A stretch of DNA of 64,000 bases from Dipteris shenzhenensis (taxonomy: Eukaryota; Polypodiophyta; Polypodiopsida; Gleicheniales), in assembly GCA_047967505.1 (NCBI GenBank), contig CM106540.1; one strand, 5' to 3'. Below the pieces are notes generated by a model that worked only from the letters and a program-made list of their open reading frames with translations, made no database searches and was not told where the DNA came from. The first letter of the stretch is position 1; every line of letters begins with the position of its first letter. This document shows, piece by piece, positions 12,101 through 24,100 of this stretch. The position numbers and the translations under genes were made by a program.

Positions 12101-15100
12101 AGCAGGAAGGAGCAGCAGAGCAGCAGCAGTTGGGCCTATGACCAGGAGGTGAACTGTGCTGAGGTGCTGCAGACTTAGCTCAGGGAGAGGCTGAACCTAG
12201 ACTGTCTTCTAGGGCAGAAGGTTGCTGAGATCATCACTTGCAGCAGCAGATCCAGAGCAGAAAGAAGCAGCAGGTAGCCACCCTCTGGACCTACATTCAG
12301 GAGGATAGAGAGGTGCTAGCAGGGCTGCAGACTTAGCTTGCAGGAAGCTGCCCACCTAGGCTGGTTTCCAGACAGCAAGGTGGAGAGGATCATTCTAGAC
12401 GGAAAGTCTACTCACGCTCGAGGTGGAGCACGCGGACTCTAGTCTAGAGATAGCCAGCAGATAGGAGGAGGACTTTTGTGGTAAGATCAGAGGACCACAC
12501 CATTGGTGGGACTCTGGATCTGTCTCTTTTGTATTGTGTCCATAGTTGTGGACGGAAATATATTATTTGGTGGTTTCTCTATCTGATTGGTTCATTGTCT
12601 ATTAATGAGTTTGCACACCTATTGAATGCACATAAGTAAAGAAGTCTGTGATTCCACACCCACACCGCACACTGTGTGAGCTCCTGGGCATTACTATAAG
12701 TCTTCCGCTACGTGTACCCTCTGTTGGGTATTTTTCTAACACAATGTGCACTGCTGGGGGCCTGGACATAGGATAGGTGCGAGGGTAGAGCTCGCCCTCT
12801 TCCAAGGACAGCGGGTATGGTCGTTCTGACCCTCTTGGTTTCCATTTGCTATTTTTGAAGCCCATTGTTGCTCTTTTGTTGTTGGAACTCCCTCTTGGCC
12901 ATTCAGGCTGTGGACAGACACCCAGCTACAAAGGGTGTGCCTAGATTGAAGCTAGAGGGGCAGTGTTGTAGATTTCTTCCTGTTTTGAGATCTGTGCTAT
13001 TATAATGTCGCCCTGAGAGGATGGACATTGGCTTGTGGGACTGCCAAACCCTTTGCAGCAAGCTGGATGCCTTGTGGAATGCCTGGGCAGCTTTGCAGTG
13101 GACACAAACAATGGAAAATGCCTTAGCCTGGCCTTGGCAGATGGGTTCTAGTGTGTGTTGGGATCAGATGCAGTTTGAAGCCAGGAATTGGCTTGGATAG
13201 TGGATTTTCTAGTGAAGTAGAGTGTAAGGGAGTGAGCCCTTGTTGCAAAAGCATTTTCCATTGTCAGAAGAATTAAATAAATACTGGAAAGGGGCACCAT
13301 AGCATTTGGGGCGAATCTGCGTCTCTTGCATTTAGTTCTTGAGCAGGGGCACTCTAGCTTCCCTTTCAGTGTGTTTTAAAGTTGTTTTCTCAGTGATATT
13401 TAACTATTAGAAGTGGCTGGAAATGATGCATTGTGGCTGTGAGTAGTGTGGTTGTCAAGTTAGTTACGATTTACTACCCTTTAGCACGTTTCAGTGGTTC
13501 CGATTGTCACCACAATGTAAATATCCTAAGTCAAAGTACAGTTGACCATTTATCTAATCATAATTAAAGAGTTTTCATTTGTGTTAATTAGAGTTCTTTT
13601 AATGGTCTCAAAGATACTTGACTCTAGTCAAGCCAGCCTGATTTCAGTTGGGGAGACTTGGTTTATTACCAAGAGGGTTAATTGCGGTTAACCAGAGAAC
13701 CACAGAGCTGACTACAGTCAGAGAGTGTTGACTTCGGTCAATGAGACTTGGCATGTTCCAAGAGGGTTAACTACAGTTAACCAAGTTGTGCCCACTTCGG
13801 TTGGAGAGATGTGCTAGCTTCGGTTGGAGAGACTTGGCCATAATTAAGGCGCCACGACCATTGGTCAAAGCCCCTTAATTACGATCAAGAGGGTTGACTT
13901 AAGTCGACTAAGAATTGTGTTCTATGTTTTGTTCACATGTTTGTTTAGTGGGGACGCCCACTTGTGACTAGGATTCGTCCACAGTTTATTATTTTCATGC
14001 AAAGCGCTAACAATTAAGGGGTGCCATGGGGTGCGCTTTAATTAATTGTTGCAAGTACTATGAGGGGCTAAAGACCCAAGCAATTTGGAGCATAGCAAGT
14101 ATTTCAGAGGCCACCCGTGTGACCAAGTGCTATGAAGACCCCATAAATTGCCCTTAGAGGCATGTAATAGGATTTAGTCTAGTTTTTTGACAAGTGGCAG
14201 GTTGCCATTTTGGAATGAGCTTGAAGCTCTTGTAAAATGGATTCACGTTTGAAATTTTTAACAGACAGCTCTACGATGAACTATGTACTCAAATTCTCTC
14301 TTCTTGAAGAAAAACCTTCGGGGGAGTCCAGCCCGACGATTGTCTTGGGTCCTAGTGTATTTGGAGAAAGAAAGAAAGAAAGAAAGTTTATTAAAGTCTT
14401 CGGGAGACCGTGAAGGTCTATGAGACTAAAGATAACTGATACAATGAGCGTAACGGTGGCGGTCTCAAAACGGGCCAGCCAACCGTTTTTACAAAAAAGA
14501 GGTTATGAAGGACGGTGTGTCTAGTCCTGATACAAAAAATATGTGTCTACCTGTAGATGATACAAAAAAGAAGGGGGGGGGGCACCAAAAATGGGGCAGA
14601 GGGGGGAGATACAATATATATGTGCAAGTGGTGATCGTCAGAGACCAATCATAGAGAGAGAGAGAGAGAGAGAGAGCAGAGGAGAGAATGTTTGCATAAT
14701 GTTTTTGTGATGAAGATTGCATTGGTATTAGAGCTTGGCTCGCCTTCTTTTTGAAGGGGGTGACGATCTAAAGCTATGAAGGCCGTAAGAACCGCATGTT
14801 GGTAAAACTTAGGCCTGAATTACAAGAGTGGGCGTGAGCGTAGCGTGTAGCACATGCGGCACTTCTCCTTCTCGGACGATTCGCCTACTTGCAGACCTTG
14901 CACCAAGCGATGACGAAGATTGAAGGCATCAACGCTTTTGTTCGTGGGCTGAATGTCTTCCGATGAGCGTTCGTCTAATCCCTGCTAGAGGAGTCACAGT
15001 CTCCATGGGTGTTTGTATGGTGAAATCTACACGTAGGGTAGTCCGTGAGGCAACGCACCCGTTGTCATACGAATTGCGTATGCTTGGCGCCATCGTGGAA

Positions 15101-18100
15101 ATTGCTTCTGCAAGTCTCGTGAAACAACGCACATATGACGGAATAAAATAAGCGTTATATATTTCGGAAGGGGCTAGCAGAAAGAATTACAGGAAGAAGG
15201 TCACCGTCCACTTCGCCATTTCCTCCTCCCACGAAGTGTGCACACGGAAGTTGACGACGCGCCTCACGTGCAGATTCAGCAGCTGCTGATGTGGCCAGGG
15301 TACCAGCTAGGAGTACACGTGGCTTGCATAGGTATTGACGTAGTGACACGTGGCCACACGTGTGTGATGACGTGTCACATGTGGCAGATGAGCCGCATGA
15401 AAGTGACGTGGCAATAGACGTGTGAAGTCTGATGTGGCACACGGGTGACGTGTGGCAGGCTGACATGGCACAAGCATGTGCAGAGCTGACGTGGCAACCA
15501 GTTGGCAAACTCGTGGTTAGTATAACTGTGGTTAGTTGACCCTGTTAAGAGGTCAGCTAGTTGGTCTAACCAAACCAAACTGGTTAGATAGACCAGGTCT
15601 GACCAACTAACCCTGGTTCTAGCTAACCAGACCATAGCTGGTTAACTAGACTACAGTGGGTTGAGTTCAGTTGGGAGCCAACCAAACCATACCAGAACTA
15701 GTCTCGTTAGTATAACCAGCCAGTTACCCATCCAGTTACTTTTCAAAAAAAAAAAAGTTGCAGAGACACTTCTGGCCATCAATTTTGACTTATCTGTTAG
15801 ACTTTTTCCTGTCAGAAAAAAAAGCAGAAAAGCAGAGAAATCAGAGATTTGCACAAGTAAAGAAATGCATGCCTTTGAGTAGTGAAAAAGGGGAAAAACA
15901 GATGCTTTTTGAATGTCATTTGCAATAGCCAGAAAAGGGGCACATAGCTTTGAGTTTATGCCTTGAGTTGACAGCCCGGCACTGGCACAAGTTGTGAATG
16001 CAAGACACCTCTTGTTGAGGTATTTTTCTATTTGAAAAGCAAAGGCTAATTGCATCAGTTGCATACACAGTGTCTGTGAGAGTTGCAGATCTCATACAAG
16101 TTGCAAAGATGGCTTTACAGCAGCATGCCCAATCATCCCATGAGGGAATGGCAGAGTCTAACCAGGTCTAGCAGGCTGAGGCTATACAGATAAATAAAGA
16201 GAATGCCTACAGAGAGTTGATTACTTAGTTGGGAGAGGCAACAAGTGATCCCTTGTTTCGCAGGATGGTACAACCTCTTTTTTAGGGAAAGCGAGAGAAG
16301 CCTCCCTCTGGAGCAGATCAGGAAGAAGTGGCGGGCAAAAAGAGGAAAAGAGCAGGTCCTCTTCCCAAGAAGAAAAAGGCGAAGCATCATCAGAGTTCAT
16401 CCAGTTCGTCTTCATCTTCTAGCTCTACCTCTTCATCCTCAACATCATGTCCTTCTTTTGGATCTTCAGAGCCAAAGAAGAAAAAGAAGAAGAAGAAGAA
16501 GTTCAGCAGGAAGGCAGAGACTAAGGAATTCAAGGACGGTGGGAAGTCAATAAGATTTGCCACTTACAATGGCCAGTATGGCCAAGCTGAAAAGGCTATG
16601 CAGTTCATAAGGCAGTTTGATGTTGCTTTGAGCTTGGAAAATTTCAGTGAGTCCTCAAAGCTTTGTATGGTTGGTTTACACTTTGACTGGTACAGCTAGT
16701 GCATGGTGGATAGCTAAAACAACCAACTATGTAGCCCCCAGGAAATGGAAGGACTTCAAGAAAGCTTTCTATAAACAGTTTATTCCCAAACAATTTCGGG
16801 ATCATGTCCTTCTTGGTTGGGAGAGCATTCATATGGAAGCACAAGATACAATGGAGTCTTACAATCAGAAATTTTGGGATGCATACTTGCAAGTTTTGCC
16901 TTTCAAGAATATTTTTGACAAGACTCAACTCAGGAAGTACCGGGCCGGACTCACTCCAAAGATATAGGCCCAAGTGAACACTAAAGATATTAAAGAAATA
17001 TCAGATCTTATGCATTCAGCGAATGTGGCTGGTCTCATGTGCATGCAGGATCCTACCAGTGTGCCTTTACTAAAGGCAGGGTTTACCCGGGGATAAAAAA
17101 CCAGCGACCCCCAAGTTTGAAACAAGAGAGTTTCCCAAGGCTCAGAAGAGGGGATTTCAGCCTCAGAAGCTGAGGGGAAACCAGGTACAAAAGCCCTATA
17201 AGGGAAGACCACAGTTTACCCTTGAACGGATTGAAACTTTCAGGAAAGAGGGTAAATTATTCAGATGTAGCAAAGAGGGCCATGTGGCTGCCCAGTGCCC
17301 AGAAAAGCCTTCGACTTCGAAGGGAAAAGAGGCAGAGAAGCCACGGGGACCGTACAAGCCAGTGGCAGGAGGAATTCCTAACATACTGGGTCATGCTTCA
17401 AACCCAAAGGAACAAGAATTGCTGCTATCATGGGGCAAAGTCAGAGACCAGCAAGCGCTGATTTTATTTGATCCAGGGGCTACTGATAACTTTATATCAG
17501 AGGATCTAGCCTTGAGGCTGGGAGTAAAGACGAAGGAGGACCTGCCAGTTTTGCGGGAACCTTGTGCTAGTCACTCCCTTGATAGGAAAGCTTCGTCTTC
17601 ATGTACAGCGTTATGTGGATCATGAAGACTTCTTCATTTCTCCACTGAAACATCATGATGTAGTCTTGGGTATGCCTTGGTTTTATTGCAAGGCAGTGAA
17701 GTTGACTCTTCCTGAGAGAGTGCTCGAGTTTGTACATAGGGGCAAAGTACATTATGTGGTTGCTAGGAATAGAGGGGAAACTATTCCCATTGTATCAAAT
17801 AGTTTTGTTGGAAAAGAAATAAAGTCTGCAGTTTCAGCTTACATGGTTTTTGTAAAAGAAAGAGATATGGAAATGCATGCTGAAATAAGTGAGGCAGATT
17901 AGATAAATTTCAGTCCCTTGAAAATTTTAAAGATTGTTTTTCTGACGCTTTGCCAGGGGAATTACCCCCTGAGAGACCTGAGGATCATGGCATAGAACTT
18001 ATTCTTGGCAGTGAGCCACCCAATAGGCCCCCATACTGCAACAGGACTGCTTCTAACTAACAATAAACACTACTAAGTTTAGTATTGCAGGAAAGTTAAA

Positions 18101-21100
18101 GTAGTGAAGTACCTTATGTTTTAGGAAAAAGGTAGGAGTGGAAGGTCATGGGCTGGACCTACAACAGAGACTTGTGAGGGGCTGCACAAGGACAGGAGGA
18201 AGTCAATCCTTAGAATTCAGCTGAGTATTGAACTCTTCCTGTAATTTCTATTTCAGTAATGAAGTACAAGTCATGAATGAATTGCCAAGTACAACTAGAG
18301 CCCTTATATAGGTATGGCCCAGGGCAGTACAAAGCAGTATTGCTTATGGGATTACCTCCTAGGATGCCGCGTGGCAACTTATGGTATCCCCTAAAAAAAG
18401 AAAAAAACACTCACAAGCCAATAAAGGCCTTTCTACTAACTTCTAGCCTAAGTTTAGCCTAAGTAAAAAGTAACCCTCTGTTACAATCCTCCCTCCTCAA
18501 ATAGAAATTTGTCCTCAAATTTGAAAAGGCTGTAACCTGGACATACAATGCTCCTTGTAAACCTGAACAGCTCAATTCTGGTCATATCAGCTGAACAATG
18601 AAGTTTCTCAGTCAAATACCTCCTTGTAGGCATGTTGATCTGTAAATGGATCATATAATATTCCCAAGAAATCAAGCAATCGGGTGGAAGAGCTATGCTG
18701 TCCAATATAACAGATCTGATCATATAATCCAGTGAGAGACATGCTGATCTGAGAAAGGATAGTGAATGCTGGCTGCAGCATGTCCATATATGCCATATAG
18801 CAAGAGAAAATCAAGTCTGCTCATAAAGACTCAATTTTGGCCATAGAATTCAGCTAAGCAATTGAGGGTACTGCTTCATTATTGTAGATGGCTGCCAAGA
18901 AGACTCCTCATCAGGTAGACCTCTCCATTTGATAAGATATTCCATGTAGGACTTGTTCCTCAACACATGATCTCTAAATCCAAGGATCTTCTCAGGTATA
19001 TACTCAATTTGGCCCTCTTCATCCATAGGAGGTAGCTCTTCCATAACTTGCTCGTTGGGCCCCAAATACTTCTTGAGCAGTGATACATGGAATACTTTGT
19101 GTATTCTAGAGGATGGTGGAAGCTCCAATTCATAAGCCACTTCCCCAACTTTCCTCAAAACCTTGTAATGTCCATAATACCTATGAGCAAGTTTAACATT
19201 GGTATTACCTTTCAAAGAAGCATGCCTAGACTTACGTAATGTGAGCAATACATAATCCCCTTCTTCAAAATGAAGATCTCTCCTATGCTCATCAGCATAA
19301 TCCTTCATCCTTGCTTGGGCCCTTACCATATTATCTTTACATTGCTGTAATAGAGCAGTCATGTGAGCCAAATCATCCTTGGCTTGCTGGCTTGTCAATG
19401 CTTGATCAATAATGGTTGATGGGACATGAGCTTTACAGCCAAACATGGCTTCAAAAGGGCTCATACCAATTGAAGTATGCTTGGTGGTATTATAACAAAA
19501 TTCAGCTAGATGCAACCATTGATCGGGTCTCAAAGCAAAAATGCCTTAGATACTCTTCCAACCAGCGGTTAACCCTCTCTGTTTGCCTATCAGTTTGAGG
19601 GTGATCTGCTGTACTTGGGGTAAGAAGTGTTCCCATAGAACTGAAAAGCTCTTGCCAAAAATGCCCCATGACCTTAGCATCACGATCACTCACAATCTCC
19701 TGAGGAAGTCCATGTAATTTAAACACATTCTCCATGAATTGCTTAGCCACCTTGGAAGCTGTAAATTGGGTCTTAGTAGGAATGAAGTGGGCAGCTTTAG
19801 TAAGTCTATCAAAAACCACAAAGATACTGTTCCAACCCTTAGAGGTCACTGGTAGACCTATAATAAAGTCCATGCTGATATGTGTCCATTTACCTTGAGG
19901 TATAGGTAGAGGTTGTAGTAGACCAGTTGGCCTCAAATTCAACTCCCTGTTTTGTTGACAGGGCTTACAGCTTTAAACACAAGCAAGAACATCCTTCCAA
20001 ATCCCCTTCTAGTAAAAACTCTGTTTTACCTTCTCATACGTCTTGTTGAGGTCTATATGCCCAGCCATAGGAGATAGAATATTTCTTACTGAAAATGAGT
20101 GAAATTTCTATCATTATACCACAAGAGCCCATTGTGCAACTTGAAATTGGGATATTGCTGACAGTCAGGATCTTGCAAGTCTTGGAACATAGCAGTTGCT
20201 TGAGGATCATTGAGAGGTGCAGACCATGGATGAACTTGAGCATTCTAACTCTTTCATCAATACCATGAACAAACAGAGCTAATTTCCAAAACTGTTTGAT
20301 ATAATTTTTCACTGATCCTTGCTGAGTAAGATCATACCACTTACAAATATATTGATCCCTAGTAAAAGGAGATATAAAAGTTTTAAGCATTTCAGCCTTG
20401 AATTCATCCCAAGCATTAAAAGTTAACCCTTCTTACTGTAGATGCCTCCACCAAGAGTGGGCATAATCTTCCAGATGAAGAACAACAAATCTGATTTTAC
20501 CTTGATCACCCTTTGGATATAGAAGGAAGTAGTCATCCATCTTGCTGAGCCATTCCTCCCATTCCTCAGGAGAGGTAGAATCACCTTTGAACTTAGGAAG
20601 TATAATCTTGTCTTTCATATCTCTGTCTTGATGAACAGGTCCTTTTGGTTCAATAGATTTAACTGTTTGTATATATTGCTGGAATGTCATTGCTGCCCTA
20701 AGGTCTGCTGGTAGCAACTTATATTCATGGAAATTTTGACACAACTCTTCAGTTGCTGAACTGTTATTATTAGGAGTCTTACCATGTGCTGAATCCTTAT
20801 CCATATGAGCTGTAACTCCACTGGAGTGGTAGGTCCTTCAGGCAGAAGCCATAAAACCAACCTGTTCAGTTACATGTATATGATGATCATTATCATCATC
20901 TGAACCTGAGTCTCCATCAATTTGGGGATCCATAGGTCTCTTCCCATCATAAATTTGGTTTCTCTTGAACTTGTCAAACCTTTTATTAAAAGTGGCAGAC
21001 ATGTTCTGCATCCTTTGGTCAATCTTCTAATTATTGGTCTTAATCTCATTGGTTAACTCCTTGAATACCTGCAGCATTAGGTCCATACAACTCCTTATAA

Positions 21101-24100
21101 TTTGCTCCTAGTTAAGGGATGTTTGTACTTGAGGAGTTGCTGCCAAATCCCCTTGAATATTGCCAACATGAGGATCATTGGGCTCATAAACTTCAGCCTG
21201 ATTATCAATTGCTTCCTTCTCTGAGATAGAATCAAGGATACTCATTGGTTGCTTACTAGCTTAACCAGTAGATCTCTTTACAGGCATCTTTAATGACTTG
21301 AATCTAGAGTAAATGCACTGTCTTAAGCCCTGATCAAAAACCAGTACCAAAAGCCCCAAATGCTAGTTTTGCCCTAATTTTGCAAGTCAAATTTTTGAGA
21401 GAAAACTTGAAATTTCCCACTTGTTTAGGCGATCCTTATGCTAAGACTGAACCAAAGGGCCAATCAAGAGTTAGAATTTCATAACATTACACCTGGATGG
21501 CTAGAAATTGCTAGAACCTTTGGCAAATAGCATTTTTGTGCTAGCTGTTGCACTGAATTTTTGAAATTATCAGTCACAAAAAACCAGATTACTATCAAAC
21601 TTTATCAGTTGCATCCATGGAGCTGAGCGACCATATGCACTAAAGCTGACCCAAAAAGGAGTTATAAATCTGAATTTCCGCAGCATAATTCTTCCTTATT
21701 CTTGGCACATAGAGGACATCTCGAAGGCACAAATCAGTATCAACTGATGAGAACAAACTCTTTTCACCAGATATGCAATTAAATACTTCTTGGAAGTAAT
21801 GTGCTTGGAAGCACCACTATCAAAGTACCATACAGCATTTGAGGCATCACTCAAACTGAGTGAGGCGACCTTATGGTTGGTTTTGCACCTGGTTTGATAA
21901 TTGCAAACCAAAAAAGACCAATCTTCAATAACAAGGTTAGCTGAGGCACTACCCTTGTTTGCATTTGATGCATGTGAGTTTGAAACTGTCATGTTAAAGT
22001 GAGTTTTTCCTTTAGCCAACAAGGCTTGGTCATCATCATGCACTTCAACAAACATTTTTCCTAAGTCCGTTCTTCCTGCAACAACAGATGCCCCACAAGC
22101 TCTTGAAAAGTGAGTGGAACTGTACTCCCCCTCATGTTTAAATTCAGAGGACCATGAAAAATCAAATACTTTTTCGACAAAGAATCCATAATCATAGATA
22201 TAAGTTGACTATCGGGTATGACTTCATCAATGTTCAATAGTTGTTCTCTAAGATCCTAGACCTTAGCCAATTGATTTGACATTGAATCCCCCTTCAACAT
22301 CGTGACATTATTAAGTTCTCTTGGCAAGAAAGAGAACCCAAGTTGTTGCACATGCACTTTCAGACAAAGGCAAGCAGCCTATACCCATTAGTCTCTATGG
22401 AGCTTTATGGTTAAGAATCTTTTGGTTGCAAAGAACCTGTGGGGTTATGCTACACATGAAGATACCCAACCAGGAGCTACTGTCATTGCTATGTGGCACA
22501 CCTCAACAAGGAGGTGGACAACAGGCTCAGGCGAGGCCAGTTGTAGCAGTTGTAGCTGCTATCCCACCTACACAAGATCAGAGGACATGGGATGCCGAAG
22601 ATGCCCAAGCTTTGTCTCTGATTGCCTTGTCTATAAAGAGGGTTCCTCATACCTCATATCTGCTCCTCTAGGACTTCCAAGCAAGCTTGGGATAACTTGG
22701 AGAATATGTATCAAGCAAGGCTAACCCTACACTAGCCTAATTGAGTTACTTAACCTAAGCCAAGTGACTAAACCTAGAACCTAGATTATCCACAGCTGCA
22801 AGGCGATGACGATTGATGGACGAAATCTAGTTTTCCAGCTCAAGAACACGTCAATTGTCATGGTCATGGATCTACTCCGCCAACTAATCTTCCTTTATGT
22901 TTTTGAGAGCCTCGCTCAACATAACATAGGAAAGTGGCTTGATTACCATATTGAGAATGGAGTTTTGTAATTTTTGTACAAGCTGAACAAACTTTGTGTT
23001 CCTCAAGGTCCTTGGAGAATGCAACTAATCAAAGAGCATCATACCAATGTGACTGTTGGTCATTTGGAGTCAAGAAGACTGTCCTACGTCTTCAAAGTAA
23101 TTGCATTGGCATGACAAGAAGCATGATGTTAATACTTTATGATTAGATGTGGAGCATGCCAACAAAACAAGTCTTTCAAAAAGCAAATTGGGTCCCGATC
23201 TATGCTACCGGCTTCAACCATTTTGGTGATGATTCTTTAGAGAGCTTTGTTGGGAGCTTTAGCTTGTTCCTTCCCTTCCTTTCCCTTGGGGGTAGTAGCT
23301 TGTAGGATGTGCAATCATGGTGGATTACCATAGTTCTAAGAGAAAAGGGCAAATGACTTCATTTACAAAGGGTGGACCATGATTACTATCTTCAATTGCA
23401 TCCGGATCCCACAATGATGCTTTCATATACTAACTTTGTAGTTATGCATCTAGATCCTTCACTGCCTTGGCTTCTGCCCATTTTGACATCTGGTTGGTTG
23501 CTACTATGAAATTCTTGGCCTAAGTTCTCTTTGCTACAAGATGAATGAATCCTACATAGTCAAGACCCCATTTTTTGAAAAATTTGTTGTGAGAATAGCC
23601 CGTAACACAAACAATTGTAGCCAAAAAAACAAAATTTCCCGGAAAACCAATTTCGATTGCGATTTCTATACTAGAGTAACTTAAATTTACAAAAGAGTGT
23701 TTCTCAAGTTTGTATCCCATGCTGGGGATGAAGGTTTTTGGACAGTAGGAGATAACCCTAGAGCAAATCGTCACCGGGAAGGAAAAATTCAGTAGCTGGT
23801 CACTCCAAGGATGTTTTGGTAAGGGCAAGCAGGAGAGATATATTCCTAGCTGCATATGCAGAGCAGCAAGTAGGCTGGCATTTTCAACTCTAGATGGTGA
23901 ACTTGTGGCTGCCAGCATTATCAGGCTGATTGGACAATAATTTCAGTCTTTAAAGAGAGTTAAGTAGAAAAGTGTAAGATGGTCAGATGAGGATGCAGAT
24001 ATGAGCTTCTACCAGGTGTCAAACAAGAAAAATGGTCAAATGGAGGTGAAGAAGAGGTTTTGGAGCACATGCACATTGCACAACATGACGAATAGTAGAT

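Larger units (their letters stand above)
12964..14725 (+). mobile_element. possible long LTR containing a palindrome array
   Basis: The stretch starts TGTTGTAG after a purine tract and ends GATTGCA just before TTGGTATTAGAGC, a close match to a Met-tRNA primer site. That would make it one LTR of about 1.76 kb. No second copy exists in the window to prove the ends. It holds the palindrome array at 13617-13925, an (AAAG)n run at 14363-14387 and a GA microsatellite at 14652-14676. A purine tract before it and a primer site after it would suit a single LTR left between two elements in tandem. This is a tentative reading. Confidence 0.35.
18046..21290 (-). mobile_element. antisense Ty3 chromovirus with protease, RT and RNase H deleted
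   Basis: In its own direction the element has a gag from 21290 (MPVKRSTG) through AMTFQQYIQTVKSIEPKGP and SPEEWEEWLSKMDDYFLLYP to about 20220. Next, with no protease or RT, comes DPDCQQYPNFKLHNGLLWYN and the zinc-binding and core parts of integrase. A chromodomain, a purine tract (RC of 18486-18498) and one 3' LTR at about 18060-18485, with TATATAAG near 18308, complete it. About 3 kb normally lies between gag and integrase. No 5' LTR is recognisable to the right. Confidence 0.75.
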
